In this document: positions 43,875 through 55,000 of the stretch, piece by piece | Layout of the letters: each line of letters begins with the position of its first letter | Position numbering within the stretch: position 1 is the first letter of the stretch | Source: Chaetoceros tenuissimus | Taxonomy: Eukaryota > Bacillariophyta > Thalassiosirophyceae > Chaetocerotales > Chaetocerotaceae | Assembly: GCA_021927905.1 (NCBI GenBank) | Contig: BLLK01000062.1 | Location: forward strand, 1-64,000 | DNA: 64,000 bases | Direction of reading: 5' to 3' | Translations under genes and position numbers: made by a program | The notes under the pieces: generated by a model | What the model was told of the DNA's origin: nothing | Database searches by the model: none | The model's input: the letters and a program-made list of their open reading frames with translations, nothing else

Positions 43875-45644
43875 CTACTTTCTCCGTCTTTTGACTAATC
43901 TCTTTCGTTTCAAGTTTTCAATTACATCTTTCATGGATTTTGGACTATGGATATCTTTTTGTTGCGTTGAACCTTCACTCAGTGGAACTTCTTTGTCTTG
44001 TTCATGGTCATGTTGAAATCTAGATTCTCCAATGACTTTTTCAGCGTAATCCTTTTTCAGTTCTTCATCTACTTCAATGTCGATCTTACGTTTGCTTGGA
44101 GCGAAAAAGCTAGCAATATTCCTTTGTACATTTCCACCAACATCTTCTTGTTTCTGGGTGCATGATAACTCAACGTCTTTGAAGGATGAAGTTGCAAGAT
44201 TTAGCCTGGTTACATTGAGACCTTCAGTGGCTATTCGAATCATTGGAAGAAGAGTGAATGTGCGCCTTCGCAGCATGTCCGTGCGTTCATCATCGCTGGT
44301 CATGTTCATCATTAGCTTTCCATCAAATGGAATCTGTTTACTTATGTTTCGAAATGGTCTTCTACTTGTAATACTCCTATCAACAATACGAGCAGTCAGC
44401 CTCAACACTCTTGGATATGCATCTTGAGGATATTGAGAGATAATTTTGCGCTTGTCGAGCAATCTTAATATACGTTCAAAAAGAACACCAAGTTTTTCTT
44501 TGACACCTTCCATAGATGTGAGAGAACTTCTTATAAAAGAATCTTCCACAGATACAGTTTTATTAATTCCTCCGTCATCATCCTGGATAGTGAGTGTGTC
44601 TATTCCTTTGCATCTATTGATTAGAATTTCGCATAAGCTACCATCTTTATCCCTACTGATCTCTTGTTGTAAAAGATATTGCGGTACTTTTAACAAGTCT
44701 CTACATGTCCAAAATTCAGGATCTTTAGTACCATTGAATCTTTCTAAAAGTGGGAGGATTGCCCGTAATGTTCTAGATCCAAGATCTGGAATTCGTCGCA
44801 ATGGCATATCATTGATGATTGTCTTTGTTCTCCAAGGATAAAGAATGTTACAGGATTTCGGCTTCTTTAGATCTGATCCAATCTTTGCCAGCATTGGCGA
44901 AGTTGATGTCCCAACTGTCGTTGAAAATTGAGTAGCTGCCTTGACTTCACCTTGAATTCTTTTTGCTAATTGTGCTGCTATTTTGAGTTTCTGGGTACAT
45001 TCAAATATTTCTTTCTCATTACCCCACATAATTTGCTCATTTTCCTCTTGATGATATCTGCTTTTTGAAGTAGCACCTGACTGATCTTCCCTTATTTCAA
45101 TACACGAAGACTTTGCATTTTCTCCATAAATCCATACATCACTTTGAGAAAATGATTGTAGCCAATTATTTCTCCATTCTTGCTCCACAGCAGGCGTTAT
45201 ATCAGCAAAATACTCATCCATCCCTCCTTTCTTTGTAGCATTTTCATCATTTAAACATTTGACAGCTTTCCTAAATGCATCATAAATAGCCCTAGATGCA
45301 TCCCTATAAGGTTCGATATCTGAACCTTCAATAATCAATAGGGATGGACAAGCTTCCATCGCGCCTGTTCTAGATTGTAACTTCTTCACTCCTAGGCTAC
45401 GAGCGATATAGTTTGAAGTAACAATAATGTGCTTTTGTCCAATTGCTACTGGCCTTGTGCGCAGAGAAGGATTCTTGATTTCTTCACATTGACAGTAAAA
45501 GCAATCTACGTCCAAATGGATGACAAATCTGGAGAGTAATGAGGTTTTTGTAGAATGATCATTTTTGATTGCATCTTTGATATTGCCAAAAGATTCTTCA
45601 CTGTCACTACCGCTACTGCTATTGTCGTATTCTCCACAAAACAT
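43875..45644 (-). CDS. POLI: Y-family DNA polymerase iota
   Basis: A single 589-residue frame. Translesion polymerase motifs in order: HLDVDCFYCQCE (first metal-binding Asp), VTSNYIARSLGVKKLQS and ACPSLLIIEGSDIEPYRDAS (closest to polymerase iota), GGMDEYFADIT (catalytic DE pair), the helix-hairpin-helix region around RRIPDLGSRTLRAI, then the little-finger domain. Near the C-terminus QRNIASFF (about residues 505-512) is a full PCNA-interacting box. A Lys/Arg-rich tail could be a nuclear signal. Convergent with FCP, divergent from the AT-hook gene. Confidence 0.85.
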   Translation of the reverse strand: MFCGEYDNSSSGSDSEESFGNIKDAIKNDHSTKTSLLSRFVIHLDVDCFYCQCEEIKNPSLRTRPVAIGQKHIIVTSNYIARSLGVKKLQSRTGAMEACPSLLIIEGSDIEPYRDASRAIYDAFRKAVKCLNDENATKKGGMDEYFADITPAVEQEWRNNWLQSFSQSDVWIYGENAKSSCIEIREDQSGATSKSRYHQEENEQIMWGNEKEIFECTQKLKIAAQLAKRIQGEVKAATQFSTTVGTSTSPMLAKIGSDLKKPKSCNILYPWRTKTIINDMPLRRIPDLGSRTLRAILPLLERFNGTKDPEFWTCRDLLKVPQYLLQQEISRDKDGSLCEILINRCKGIDTLTIQDDDGGINKTVSVEDSFIRSSLTSMEGVKEKLGVLFERILRLLDKRKIISQYPQDAYPRVLRLTARIVDRSITSRRPFRNISKQIPFDGKLMMNMTSDDERTDMLRRRTFTLLPMIRIATEGLNVTRLNLATSSFKDVELSCTQKQEDVGGNVQRNIASFFAPSKRKIDIEVDEELKKDYAEKVIGESRFQHDHEQDKEVPLSEGSTQQKDIHSPKSMKDVIENLKRKRLVKRRRK

Positions 45645-45917
45645 ATTCTATATTCATAAGCATGTATGTGAAATTTAATACTCGTAAGTGCAATTGAATT
45701 ACCACTTACCATGGTAACGTCCCTGTAGTAGTTCCTTTTTTGAATTTTTTTCCTTTTTGAGTGCGTACATCGTATACCAGCGGTATCTATCGTGCTGGAT
45801 AAGCTACGTCATTGTACCAGGCAGCGGCTGTATTGTGACAATACTGGTGGTGGCTGGTCGATGGTCGAACCGATAGATGCATTTCACAAACTAATCATAG
45901 CTTGCATATGTTCCGAC

Positions 45918-48220
45918 ATGTCCACTAGACCACATAGATCGTGTAGAGAAAAGTCAAAGAAACTGTTCCAAGGCGATTCTGGAGAAGAAGAAGAAGACGA
46001 CGAGGAAAAAGTAGACCCAAAAGAAGAGGTACCATCCCAAGAAATTGAAGACAAAGATAGCAATCATGATCAAGAGGAATCTGAGGTAGTTACCAAGAAA
46101 AAGGCTACAAAGCAAAGGCAAGCTTCAAAGCGACGAAGAACCAACCATGTCACTGAAGAAGAAAATGCAGTCCTCCTCCACGCTAAAGAAGAAATCAAAC
46201 ACTTGAAAATCCTTTCTCCATCTGACGCTGAATTAACTTCGAAATTCATCTACCAAACTGTAGATAAATTTGAGCCCGTAGTCTTTGAAAAGAACAAGGC
46301 AGGTGCTATGAAGCCTGTTGGGTTTCGAGGATTAGCATGTAAAGACTGCAATACATCCTTTTTCTACAAGAATTCTGACAATTATCGTAATTTAGCTTCT
46401 CATTATCTAACTTGTGGAAGAGTCACTCAAAAAGAGCGTAAGGAGCGTCAAGCTATCAAGGATCAGGATAAAAAGCCCAAGAAAAGGAAATCAAATCAGG
46501 ATCAAATGCATCCGACTGATTTTTACAGAATGATTTTTTGTAGACTTCATGAAGTAGAAGATGAGAATGAGATTACTGAAATACTGGAGAATGGGATAGG
46601 AATGAAGCCTAAAGAGATTAAGTCTGAGAAACCAAAGCTTAAACGAAGAAAATTAGAAAAGGAAATCGAGACCGCGCAAGATGAGAGTCCAAAGAAGAAA
46701 GGACGTAAGATAAAAACGCAAGAAATGACCAACACAGATAAATCCACCAAAGCAAAAGGAAAGAGAGGACGAAAACAAAAGGTTGAATCTACAAATGAGG
46801 AAGAGATAGAAGCAACACCTACAGTTTCTAAAAAGAAACAAAAGAAAGCAAGGAAGGGAGAACAGGGTCATGAAATTCACATGGAAAAAGAAAAGCCAAA
46901 GAGAAAACGTGGTCGACCAAAGAAAGAGAAGCCAGATCCAAAGGGCATTCAGGAAGCAGTGATTGTACCAACCATTCTGAATAAATTGGATTTTAAATCA
47001 TTGACATTACCGAGCATCGAGAAACTGTACAATAATGAGCAAGGACTCTTTGGGATAATAGAGGAAGATGAGTTCTGTCAGTACAATGTGAAATTTGGTT
47101 CCAACTCGTTGATCGTATTGAAGACCCTTGGGCTTTCGCTATATGGCGATATAGATGACAAGATTTATAAAATGATTACAGAGGAAGGTAAGTCATGTAC
47201 CTATCGATTCTCTTTCAGAATTCGAAATCTATGTCAGAAGTAATATTCATATGGCTAACTTGAGACTTTCTTTCTGTACAGAGCCACTTCTGAGAAAACA
47301 GCAGATGAATATATCTCAAACTACAGTAGACGAACATTCAAAATATCACGGCGTGATATGCGAAAACAATAATTTATTTGCAGTTGAGGTCCCAGAACTC
47401 GATGAGTGGCGAGAGGAGACAATTATACCAAAGCCAATTACATCCAAAGAGGCTCGAATACTTTTACGTGGAGGTTTATCTAATGCATATGAAGCTGCTC
47501 AAATCTATACATTTATGGTGAGGTGCATTTATGGAAAAAATGAGGTCATGAAGCTACACCAGCTCTACAGCGAAAAGCAAAATAATGGGGGAAATGCTGC
47601 CACGATTGTCCATCTCGGGGAGGAATCACAAGATAATACGATAATTTCTGGTAGGTCTCATTTTGATGAGGAAGGGGTAATGACAATAGAAGAAGATACG
47701 ACCACTGTTACAAAGACTGAAGAAGGAGCAACATCATCCGACGAAAAGATAGCAACTGTTGCAAAGGCAAGTTCTGACGACGAAGAAGATGCAGCAATGC
47801 CTTCAGAAGAGAATACGACCACATGTACAAAGGCCCTTTATCAAGAAGTAGAAGCAATGTTATTGGTAAAGAATACGACCACAACTTTAGAGGGATGTTC
47901 AGTTCAAGAAGATACAAAGCACCACGACCGCAGAGAAATGTTCTCATGAAGATAATGAACTGTCTTCGGAAGAAAATACTACGAACACTACAAGTGCATG
48001 TTCTGACGAAGGGAACACAACCAAGGAACAGCAAGAGAGTACGATTATTGCTACAAAGGCCTATTCTGATGATAAAAAGGCAATAGTACTTGAAGAAAAA
48101 AGTACTATTGCTTCATTGCAAAATGAAGATGAAGATGAAGAAATTCCATCGGGTTCTATCTATTTTACCGAAATAAATGAATCTTTAACTAGCTCTAGTC
48201 CGAATGGTATAGACATATAA
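45918..48220 (+). CDS. AT-hook nuclear protein with a Cys/His zinc-binding domain
   Basis: The start is taken at the ATG at 45918 (MSTRPHRSCREKSKKL); an in-frame ATG at 45861 is possible. The intron at 47188-47281 is in phase 1. After an acidic, Lys-rich N-terminus comes FRGLACKDCNTSFFYK...NLASHYLTCG (CxxC...HxxxxC, a likely zinc site). Basic stretches with two AT-hook-like cores (KGKRGRKQK and KRKRGRPKKEK) follow, then a globular end. The second half of exon 2 is Glu/Thr-rich. At about 47,866-47,920 the frame changes. A 43-bp intron (47866-47908) or a one-base error would both lead on to the TAA at 48218-48220. Probably a chromatin or DNA-binding protein. Confidence 0.65.
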
Positions 48221-48419
48221 TCAAGGAAGAAAGCTAGAAAGAATAAAACTTATTGAAATTTGTTTGGTTATTTGGGATATTCCTTTCCTTTTCTGTATGA
48301 TATCAATGGAAATCGTTCCATTTTGAAATCAAATACTACTACTTAATGTTTTGAAAAAGTCAATTGGATTTTCAAGTAATCTGTGCTGAGAATATAATTT
48401 AATGTAGTCGTCTATGTAA

Positions 48420-49472
48420 TTATCGACCAAGACTCATGCCAAACTCCCACGCGGGTCTATTGTCAACTAATTTCCAACGTAGTTTTTCTTCGGAACCATT
48501 ACTGCCATCAAAGAGCATTCCCTCAAACACTGCAACCCATGCTGTCTCCATAGCACGGCTTCCTTCTTCAGTTTCTTTTTCTTCAGCGTCCTCAATCAAA
48601 GTTTGTGCAAATGTCTGAGAAATACTGTAGATAACTTCAATTTGAGCTGCTACAGGGAATTTTTTATCAACGAATGGTTCTAGGCTCTCATCTACCATCA
48701 CATCTGAGTCATCATTCTTTTTCTTCTCATCATGATCTTCTTCAGGGACAATTTCGTGCGCTCGAGCGCTCAATAAACACATATCACTAATCTTACCACT
48801 TTCAAGTTCATACGACATTCTTGGGACTTTGTTCATATAGCAGCTCATCACGCTCATAACAAACTGAGACTCACAAGATTTCAATAGCTGATCTGAGATC
48901 ATACCGCTCAATTCTGCATATAAACTATCTGGCTCTTCTTCCGCCTTCTTTTTCCAATCAGAACCCTTCAACACAGCGTCTTCCATTCTTTTCAATTTAT
49001 CTTCAGTCATGGTAGAGTTGGCAAAAGTGCTTGTAGCTATGCTTTGAATTGAATCTTTGGACTTCTCCCCTTCCTCTTCTGCATCATTATCATCTTCCAA
49101 CGCCTCCTTCAAATTTTTGATAAACGAGGGTAAAATTGACTTATCCAAAGAGTACAGAGTCTCCTGGAAACTCTCTAGTGCAGGCTCAGCCCCCTCTATG
49201 AAATCTTCAACTTGGAAATCATGTCTTTTGAAAAGGTCGTTGTTCAAATCATGATGCAATGCAAACGTCATGAGAACTCCCAAATCGGCCTGACTCAAAA
49301 TCGACGGATTAATGATTCCTTTGTCAACAGTTTCTATAAACTTATCTCGATCATTCTGACTCGAAACGAGTGAGACTACGGTTGCAAATGCTGATGAAAC
49401 TGTATCCCAATGAGAACGAGGTTTCACTAGTTGTGTTGATGCAATCTCAAGCAACTTTCTTGTAGCCCTCAT
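48420..49472 (-). CDS. Conserved-looking protein of unknown function
   Basis: A single 350-residue frame with an ATG start. The first 22 residues (MRATRKLLEIASTQLVKPRS) are basic and amphipathic, compatible with a mitochondrial presequence. The rest is helical and acidic, with charged linkers at about 120-140 and 245-260, and ends RWKLVDNRPAWEFG. No family was recognised. It is convergent with the AT-hook gene. Confidence 0.65.
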   Translation of the reverse strand: MRATRKLLEIASTQLVKPRSHWDTVSSAFATVVSLVSSQNDRDKFIETVDKGIINPSILSQADLGVLMTFALHHDLNNDLFKRHDFQVEDFIEGAEPALESFQETLYSLDKSILPSFIKNLKEALEDDNDAEEEGEKSKDSIQSIATSTFANSTMTEDKLKRMEDAVLKGSDWKKKAEEEPDSLYAELSGMISDQLLKSCESQFVMSVMSCYMNKVPRMSYELESGKISDMCLLSARAHEIVPEEDHDEKKKNDDSDVMVDESLEPFVDKKFPVAAQIEVIYSISQTFAQTLIEDAEEKETEEGSRAMETAWVAVFEGMLFDGSNGSEEKLRWKLVDNRPAWEFGMSLGR

Positions 49473-49878
49473 TTTTGCAAGATCTCAGTAATGACTATCA
49501 GGCAAATATTACAAATTGTTTTCACTGTGGTAATTGTAAGTAATCCTAATAGTAACTTGGACCGTTGATTTCATAGTGAATAGTGACTCGACTCGACCAA
49601 ACTTCAGTAAGTAATAGTAAGTACGTACATAGTATTGACTCAGCTTTTTGAGAAAAGTGTCAAAAGAGGTCTTTCTTCCCTTGTCATTGTTTTGACTGAG
49701 CATAGTTTCAAGTCGATAAAGCCATGATTGCAGTAACGTGCGCTCAAAGCTTATATCCGATCAAACATATATATATACATATATATATATATATATGCGT
49801 TGCAATTGATTGGCTTATATTGGAGAATAGCGGACGAATAAGAACTGGCTAAAATATAAAGTAATTTACACTTTCTCA
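49473..49878. other. Intergenic with an AT microsatellite
   Basis: 406 bp; an (AT)n run with one interruption lies at about 49,768-49,796. No gene. Confidence 0.7.
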
Positions 49879-51396
49879 TTACTTGCCGTCAGTCTCTTCT
49901 TTCAATTTCACAACTTTTTGCATTTGTTTTGTAGTCATCATTTGCAGGCAAAGCATTGGATCGTCCCTTCGGAAAAGTGGATGATGGAACACAGTCAAAC
50001 CTCGCATCACTCTTGAAAATCCATACCGATGAAGCTGATTTATGAAACCTTTACTCTTCTTTTTAATGTCTTTGTCCTGACAATGTTTACCATAAATCTC
50101 ACTATTTGGAAAATACATAGGTAAAACTTTGTCCAGGAGGTCGTCTTGATTATTAATAATGAATGCTTTACCATTTGGCATCCAAGCTATAGTTTCCGAA
50201 AGACTTTCATCAAATAGCATTCTCATAATTGTACTTGGCACTTTTCCATTTGCAGATAGCATATCTTTCATATCCTGAGTGAGATTGGTCGTATTTTGTT
50301 TAGTAGTTTCTTCGCTACATTTCTTTGGTTTGATGACGGCTAGAAATTCTAGTTCCATTTTATACTTTGTCTTCTTATTGGCTTTTTCTCTAGCTTTGAT
50401 TTGATCAATGAGAGACGGATCTAATTTGACAAATAACGGATGGTGATATTTGAGTTCATTTTTCTTAACCTTTTTAAACCCCCAATGATACAACCAATTT
50501 GTCATGACTGTAAAGTTTTTCTCAACATCAGAAGGAGATACTATGTTGCGGAATGAATCGCGATGAGGAAAATACTTTGGGAGCACCTCTTTCGTAAACT
50601 TTTCTTTTTTAAACACTTGAAACGACTTGCCATCGGGAAACCAAGACACCATATCTTTAATTGTATCATCAGAGAGCATACGTAATAATACCTTAGGCAA
50701 AGGCTCTATCATTGAAGTTCGTTTTCTCCTTTTCTTTCCAGACTCATTTGTGGACTCTTTACTGATCTTTGTTACCGTTTCATTTTCCGGAAGCGGTATA
50801 TTATTGGATTCCTCGTCTCCAACTTCATCTTCAATATATCTAGGTACCTTCTGAACAGGAACATACGATAAATACTCCATTTGCAAGCACATCAAGGGAT
50901 CGTCTCGTAGAAAGTATGGATGGGAAAATATTAATCGAGGTGGATTCCGCCCAAGAAATTTCTCAAAGCCCCAATTTCTAAGTTTCCTCTGAAAACTAGA
51001 AATATTGTAAGAATTCGACCGTATAGTTGTGAAATAGCATGGGATAATATCGCAGATAAATGTATCAGAATCAAGTATCTCAAAAGATTTTCCATCTTTT
51101 GACCATCTGATAGCGTGTGACAATTTACTATCTGACAATATATGAATTAATTTCTGAGGAAATGTTCCATTAGCTATCTCCTTTGATTTTTCATCTTGAT
51201 TCAATGCCAATGACGAGGCAGCTATAGGCGTGCTTCTTCTTTTGGTTTCCATAGCATCGTCTTTTGTCGTCTCCTTTTCGCTTGGTTTATCAAGATGATC
51301 TGTCCGGAATATCATTTCTTTCGTCCTTCTTTTCCCACCTAGGTGATTGAGTAGCTCATCAAAGGCTTTAGTTGTATGTTTCGCATGATAGTTCAT
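49879..51396 (-). CDS. Protein with three HSF-type DNA-binding domains
   Basis: The first in-frame ATG (MNYHAKHTTK) gives 505 residues. Three winged-helix domains of the heat-shock-factor type lie in a row. The first (about 78-175) has FPQKLIHILSD, IRWSKDGKSFEI, SFQRKLRNWGFEKF and FSHPYFLRDDP. The second (about 232-335) has LPKVLLRMLSD, VSWFPDGKSFQV, WLYHWGFKKV and YHHPLF. The third (about 385-490) has VPSTIMRMLFDE, IAWMPNGKAFII, QLHRYGFSRV and FHHPLFRRDDP. The linkers are basic. No HSF trimerisation coil is visible. Single-domain HSFs are the rule and diatoms have many, so a three-domain chain is unusual. Presumably a transcription factor; its targets are unknown. Confidence 0.88.
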   Translation of the reverse strand: MNYHAKHTTKAFDELLNHLGGKRRTKEMIFRTDHLDKPSEKETTKDDAMETKRRSTPIAASSLALNQDEKSKEIANGTFPQKLIHILSDSKLSHAIRWSKDGKSFEILDSDTFICDIIPCYFTTIRSNSYNISSFQRKLRNWGFEKFLGRNPPRLIFSHPYFLRDDPLMCLQMEYLSYVPVQKVPRYIEDEVGDEESNNIPLPENETVTKISKESTNESGKKRRKRTSMIEPLPKVLLRMLSDDTIKDMVSWFPDGKSFQVFKKEKFTKEVLPKYFPHRDSFRNIVSPSDVEKNFTVMTNWLYHWGFKKVKKNELKYHHPLFVKLDPSLIDQIKAREKANKKTKYKMELEFLAVIKPKKCSEETTKQNTTNLTQDMKDMLSANGKVPSTIMRMLFDESLSETIAWMPNGKAFIINNQDDLLDKVLPMYFPNSEIYGKHCQDKDIKKKSKGFINQLHRYGFSRVMRGLTVFHHPLFRRDDPMLCLQMMTTKQMQKVVKLKEETDGK

Positions 51397-52025
51397 CACT
51401 CCTCTGTTAACTTCCAATGGGTGATTTCAATTTTTATGCTTGTAATCAAGTCAGTTTGTGCTTGGCTTTCTGAAATTCTGCAAAATACCCAAGAGGTCCT
51501 ACGAGTATGTTGTTTCCCTCCGTACCTTAGTTGTTTGTTTTGTGTTTTCCAAATCCACTTTCAGAAAGTGTCAAGGAGAGAAGAGAGGAGAGAGGAGATC
51601 GTTCAAATCTAGAGTTGGCTAAATTAACTACATGATGACGTCTTTTTGCGTACCTCCATTTTCTGTCTTTTTTCCGAAAATTCTTTGAAATGTAAAAGCA
51701 ATGCTCGAATTACGTTTTGGGTCATGTAGAAATCATAGAGTTTATGCTTTAAAATCTAATTGTTATAGCTCTAGCTAGGCAATAATTCTGATCGAACGTA
51801 AAAATTACGGTTTTTTATAAAGTAGGACTCGACTTGACCCGACCCTTTTGGTCAGTCCCAACTTCATTTTTTAAACGACATTGTGGTCAACAGTTGAGGG
51901 AGAATTTTTGTTCTTCTTTCACCATCATCTTCTAATTCTAGAGGTGTTGTTGCCAGTTTAATCTTCCGGTCGAGATAAATTGCTTTTGGTATATATTGTA
52001 TGGTATGAATAAGCAAAATTGAAAA
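51397..52025. other. Divergent promoter region
   Basis: 629 bp between the HSF-type gene and the PqiA/LetA-like gene. No gene or repeat recognised. Confidence 0.5.
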
Positions 52026-55000
52026 ATGAAGCATCAACCATTGAGACTCTACAGGTATCTATTTCTCTATTTCTTCGTGACATCATGTTGTGCAACATCG
52101 ATTGAAATACAAGAAGAAAAAGATTCCTTCATGACACCTATTCAAACGAATACATTTGAAACACTCTCGTTAGCTCCTACTCCGCCTCCCCAGTGCTTGG
52201 ACAACACAACGACTCAAACGAGATATACGTCTCTGATTTGCTGGCTATGGGAACTTCAACTGGAAATACCCGATCAACATGTTCGGAAAGGAATCATATC
52301 TGTATCCATAGAAGACATGATATGTTCACAATTTCAAGTTAATACAACAGACTCATCTTATATCCAAGGATCTACCACCATAGACCCCAAGTTAGATGTT
52401 TCAATATATGGCGTTTCAACAGTGTGCAATGGACGATATAAATCAGGCCTTACAGGTGGAGACGTTACAGTTATTGTTCAAACTATCCAGAATGAACCTA
52501 TTCATATTCAAACTTCTCTCAAGGCAATTATACACTATGAAAATGATGTAGATGTTGTGAAATTCCCTAAACAGGCTAAAATGGAAACTTGCGAGAGTAA
52601 TTTAGAGGTGCCCAAAAAAGGTGGGATTTCCTTTTCAGGGAGTATTTCTGCAAAATTTGTAGATTTATTTTCGCGTCCAATTGCAAGTCATGTAACTTCC
52701 GCTTTGAATGAGCAAATTTGTCCACAGTTGACAGATGCAATTGATACTCAGCTTAATCCTCTCATTCAGAAGATGGATGATGCACTGACTAAATTGATTT
52801 TTGGTACAAATCACGTCATGACGTCCGAAACTACTCTTGATAGGACAGGAACCAAGATTGGGACTGAGCAGTTAGAGTCCATCGTGTCTAGTGTTAAAAG
52901 AGAGCTAGGCATTGAACACTCTTTCACACACTTTGATAATTCAATTGTAGAGCCCAACACTGTCGATAGCAATGACATGTCTAGAACAGAGATTGGTTTG
53001 AACAACAACAGTACTAATGAGACAGAAATATTACAATGGAAAGAGATATCAACATTGGAAAGCATAATACAAAAAGCAAGCTCATTCATAAATAGTCATC
53101 TTGATAAGGGAATATTTCTCGATATTCTTGATAAGATTGGCTGGTTTGGAGATTCAAATGATTCTACGTGCACAGACTGTGGATACTTTTTCAGGGGCGT
53201 CAATGGTCTAATCCGAAATATTACTGATGGAGGAAGTATTGGCTTCGGAGTTCATAGGGAATGGTGTTTTGATATTGACAATGTAGGAAATGCCACACTT
53301 CGACTAGAAAATATGACAATTCGTGGTGTAGATCATTGGAAGCACTTTGCGATAGGAACACAAGAACCTCATTTTGTATACCCAAACATTGCGTTGGATG
53401 ATATCGAAGTAGATGCCAGTATAGATCTAAAAATTTTTCCTGGAGAAGATACTTTTATCCGTGGGACACCATTGGAGGAATCTTTTGATGTTTATGTTAA
53501 TCTTGGTGAATTGAAATTGAGCACTGGTATAGGGGCTCAATTAATGAAAGAAGAGCTTCAAAAGATTTTTGTTGAGGATCTTTTGGATGGTAATTTCGGA
53601 GTCCTAATCAAAACCCTGAACGAGCTGAAGCTTTTTGGAGCAAAAAGTATTGTTAATGTGGGAAGTGCAAAGTTCGAAGCATCAAATTCATCGGACTCTT
53701 TGGAAGTTTCTATTGATGAAATACTCAACAATGTTTTGTCATTACTCCTACACGAATATGAAGACTTAGTATCAAGGATAATTGAAAGTGCAATTCGCGG
53801 TCCTGTTGTGGATGTAGTGAACAAAGCAATAGAGGATTGGATACAATCGGTATTTGATCTTACCCTACCATCAACAATTCAAAAAGATGAGATGGGATAC
53901 TTTTCTTTCAATGAGAGCGATGTTGTTCATACAGTGCATGACTTTCTTGCAAGCGATTACTTTTCTTCTGCTGCAAATTCCTATATTTCATGTATATCAA
54001 ATTTCATTTCTCAAAACGAAATATCTCCTTCTCCACTTATGAGGAATGGGCTGGTTGTCCTGATCCAAAAAGTTCTCTTCAATGGCTTCAACTTGAACAC
54101 AATAGGTAAATCATACTGTTACTTTTTTCTCTGCAAAAGTATTCAAACGCTAAATCGAGTTTATTTACACAACATATTTTCACAGATGTATTAGATGCGG
54201 TCGATGCCAGCCATATAGACTTTGGAATGTTGACTAACTCGAGGAACAATATATCTTTAGATTTTGTGACATCAGTAGATTATCCTTTTGAAGAGCTGTC
54301 TGTAACATTTTCAATGCAATCAATGCTTGCAAGTCTTAGTGGGTCTACTGGATTGAAGATGTTGTATAACATGACTGCTTTGAATGAAACAGATTTGCTA
54401 ACTATGCTGACAAATCCTTTTCAACCTTTCAACGAAATTTCACAGCCGTCTGGCTTTTATAATACTAGCATTTTCTTGGAGAAAGTGAATACATTGATCA
54501 ATGTCAACGTATCTGAACACGGCAAGAATAGAATGGTTACATTTGAGTCCAATGATGACGATCATTTTGGAGACAAATTGAGTAAAGTTATAGGTACTGC
54601 AGCTACGTTAATTGAACATCTCACGAACGGAATGCTTCAAATAGGATTTGATCAAACATCTTCTCTTTCTAAACCGGAAGAAGCGAGCAAAAGAACTAAA
54701 AAACAACCGAACTGGGCAATTGTACTTCCTTCTATTTTCTTATTTTTTAATTCTCTGTTCTGGATCACATTTAAACATCAAATACGAACACAAACCTTGT
54801 CAAAGAAAAGGTAAGTATTTATTCCTTTCCTCTTAGATGAATCTTTGTTTCGCAAAAACTCACTCAATTTTTCATCTCATAGCTATGGACGATCCTTTAC
54901 CACGCCCGAAAGTTTGATATATCACAAAAAAGTTCCTCACGCATTCCGTTCACTGATTCCGCTAGCTCTCGTAGCAACAATATTCATCTTCATGGTTAGC

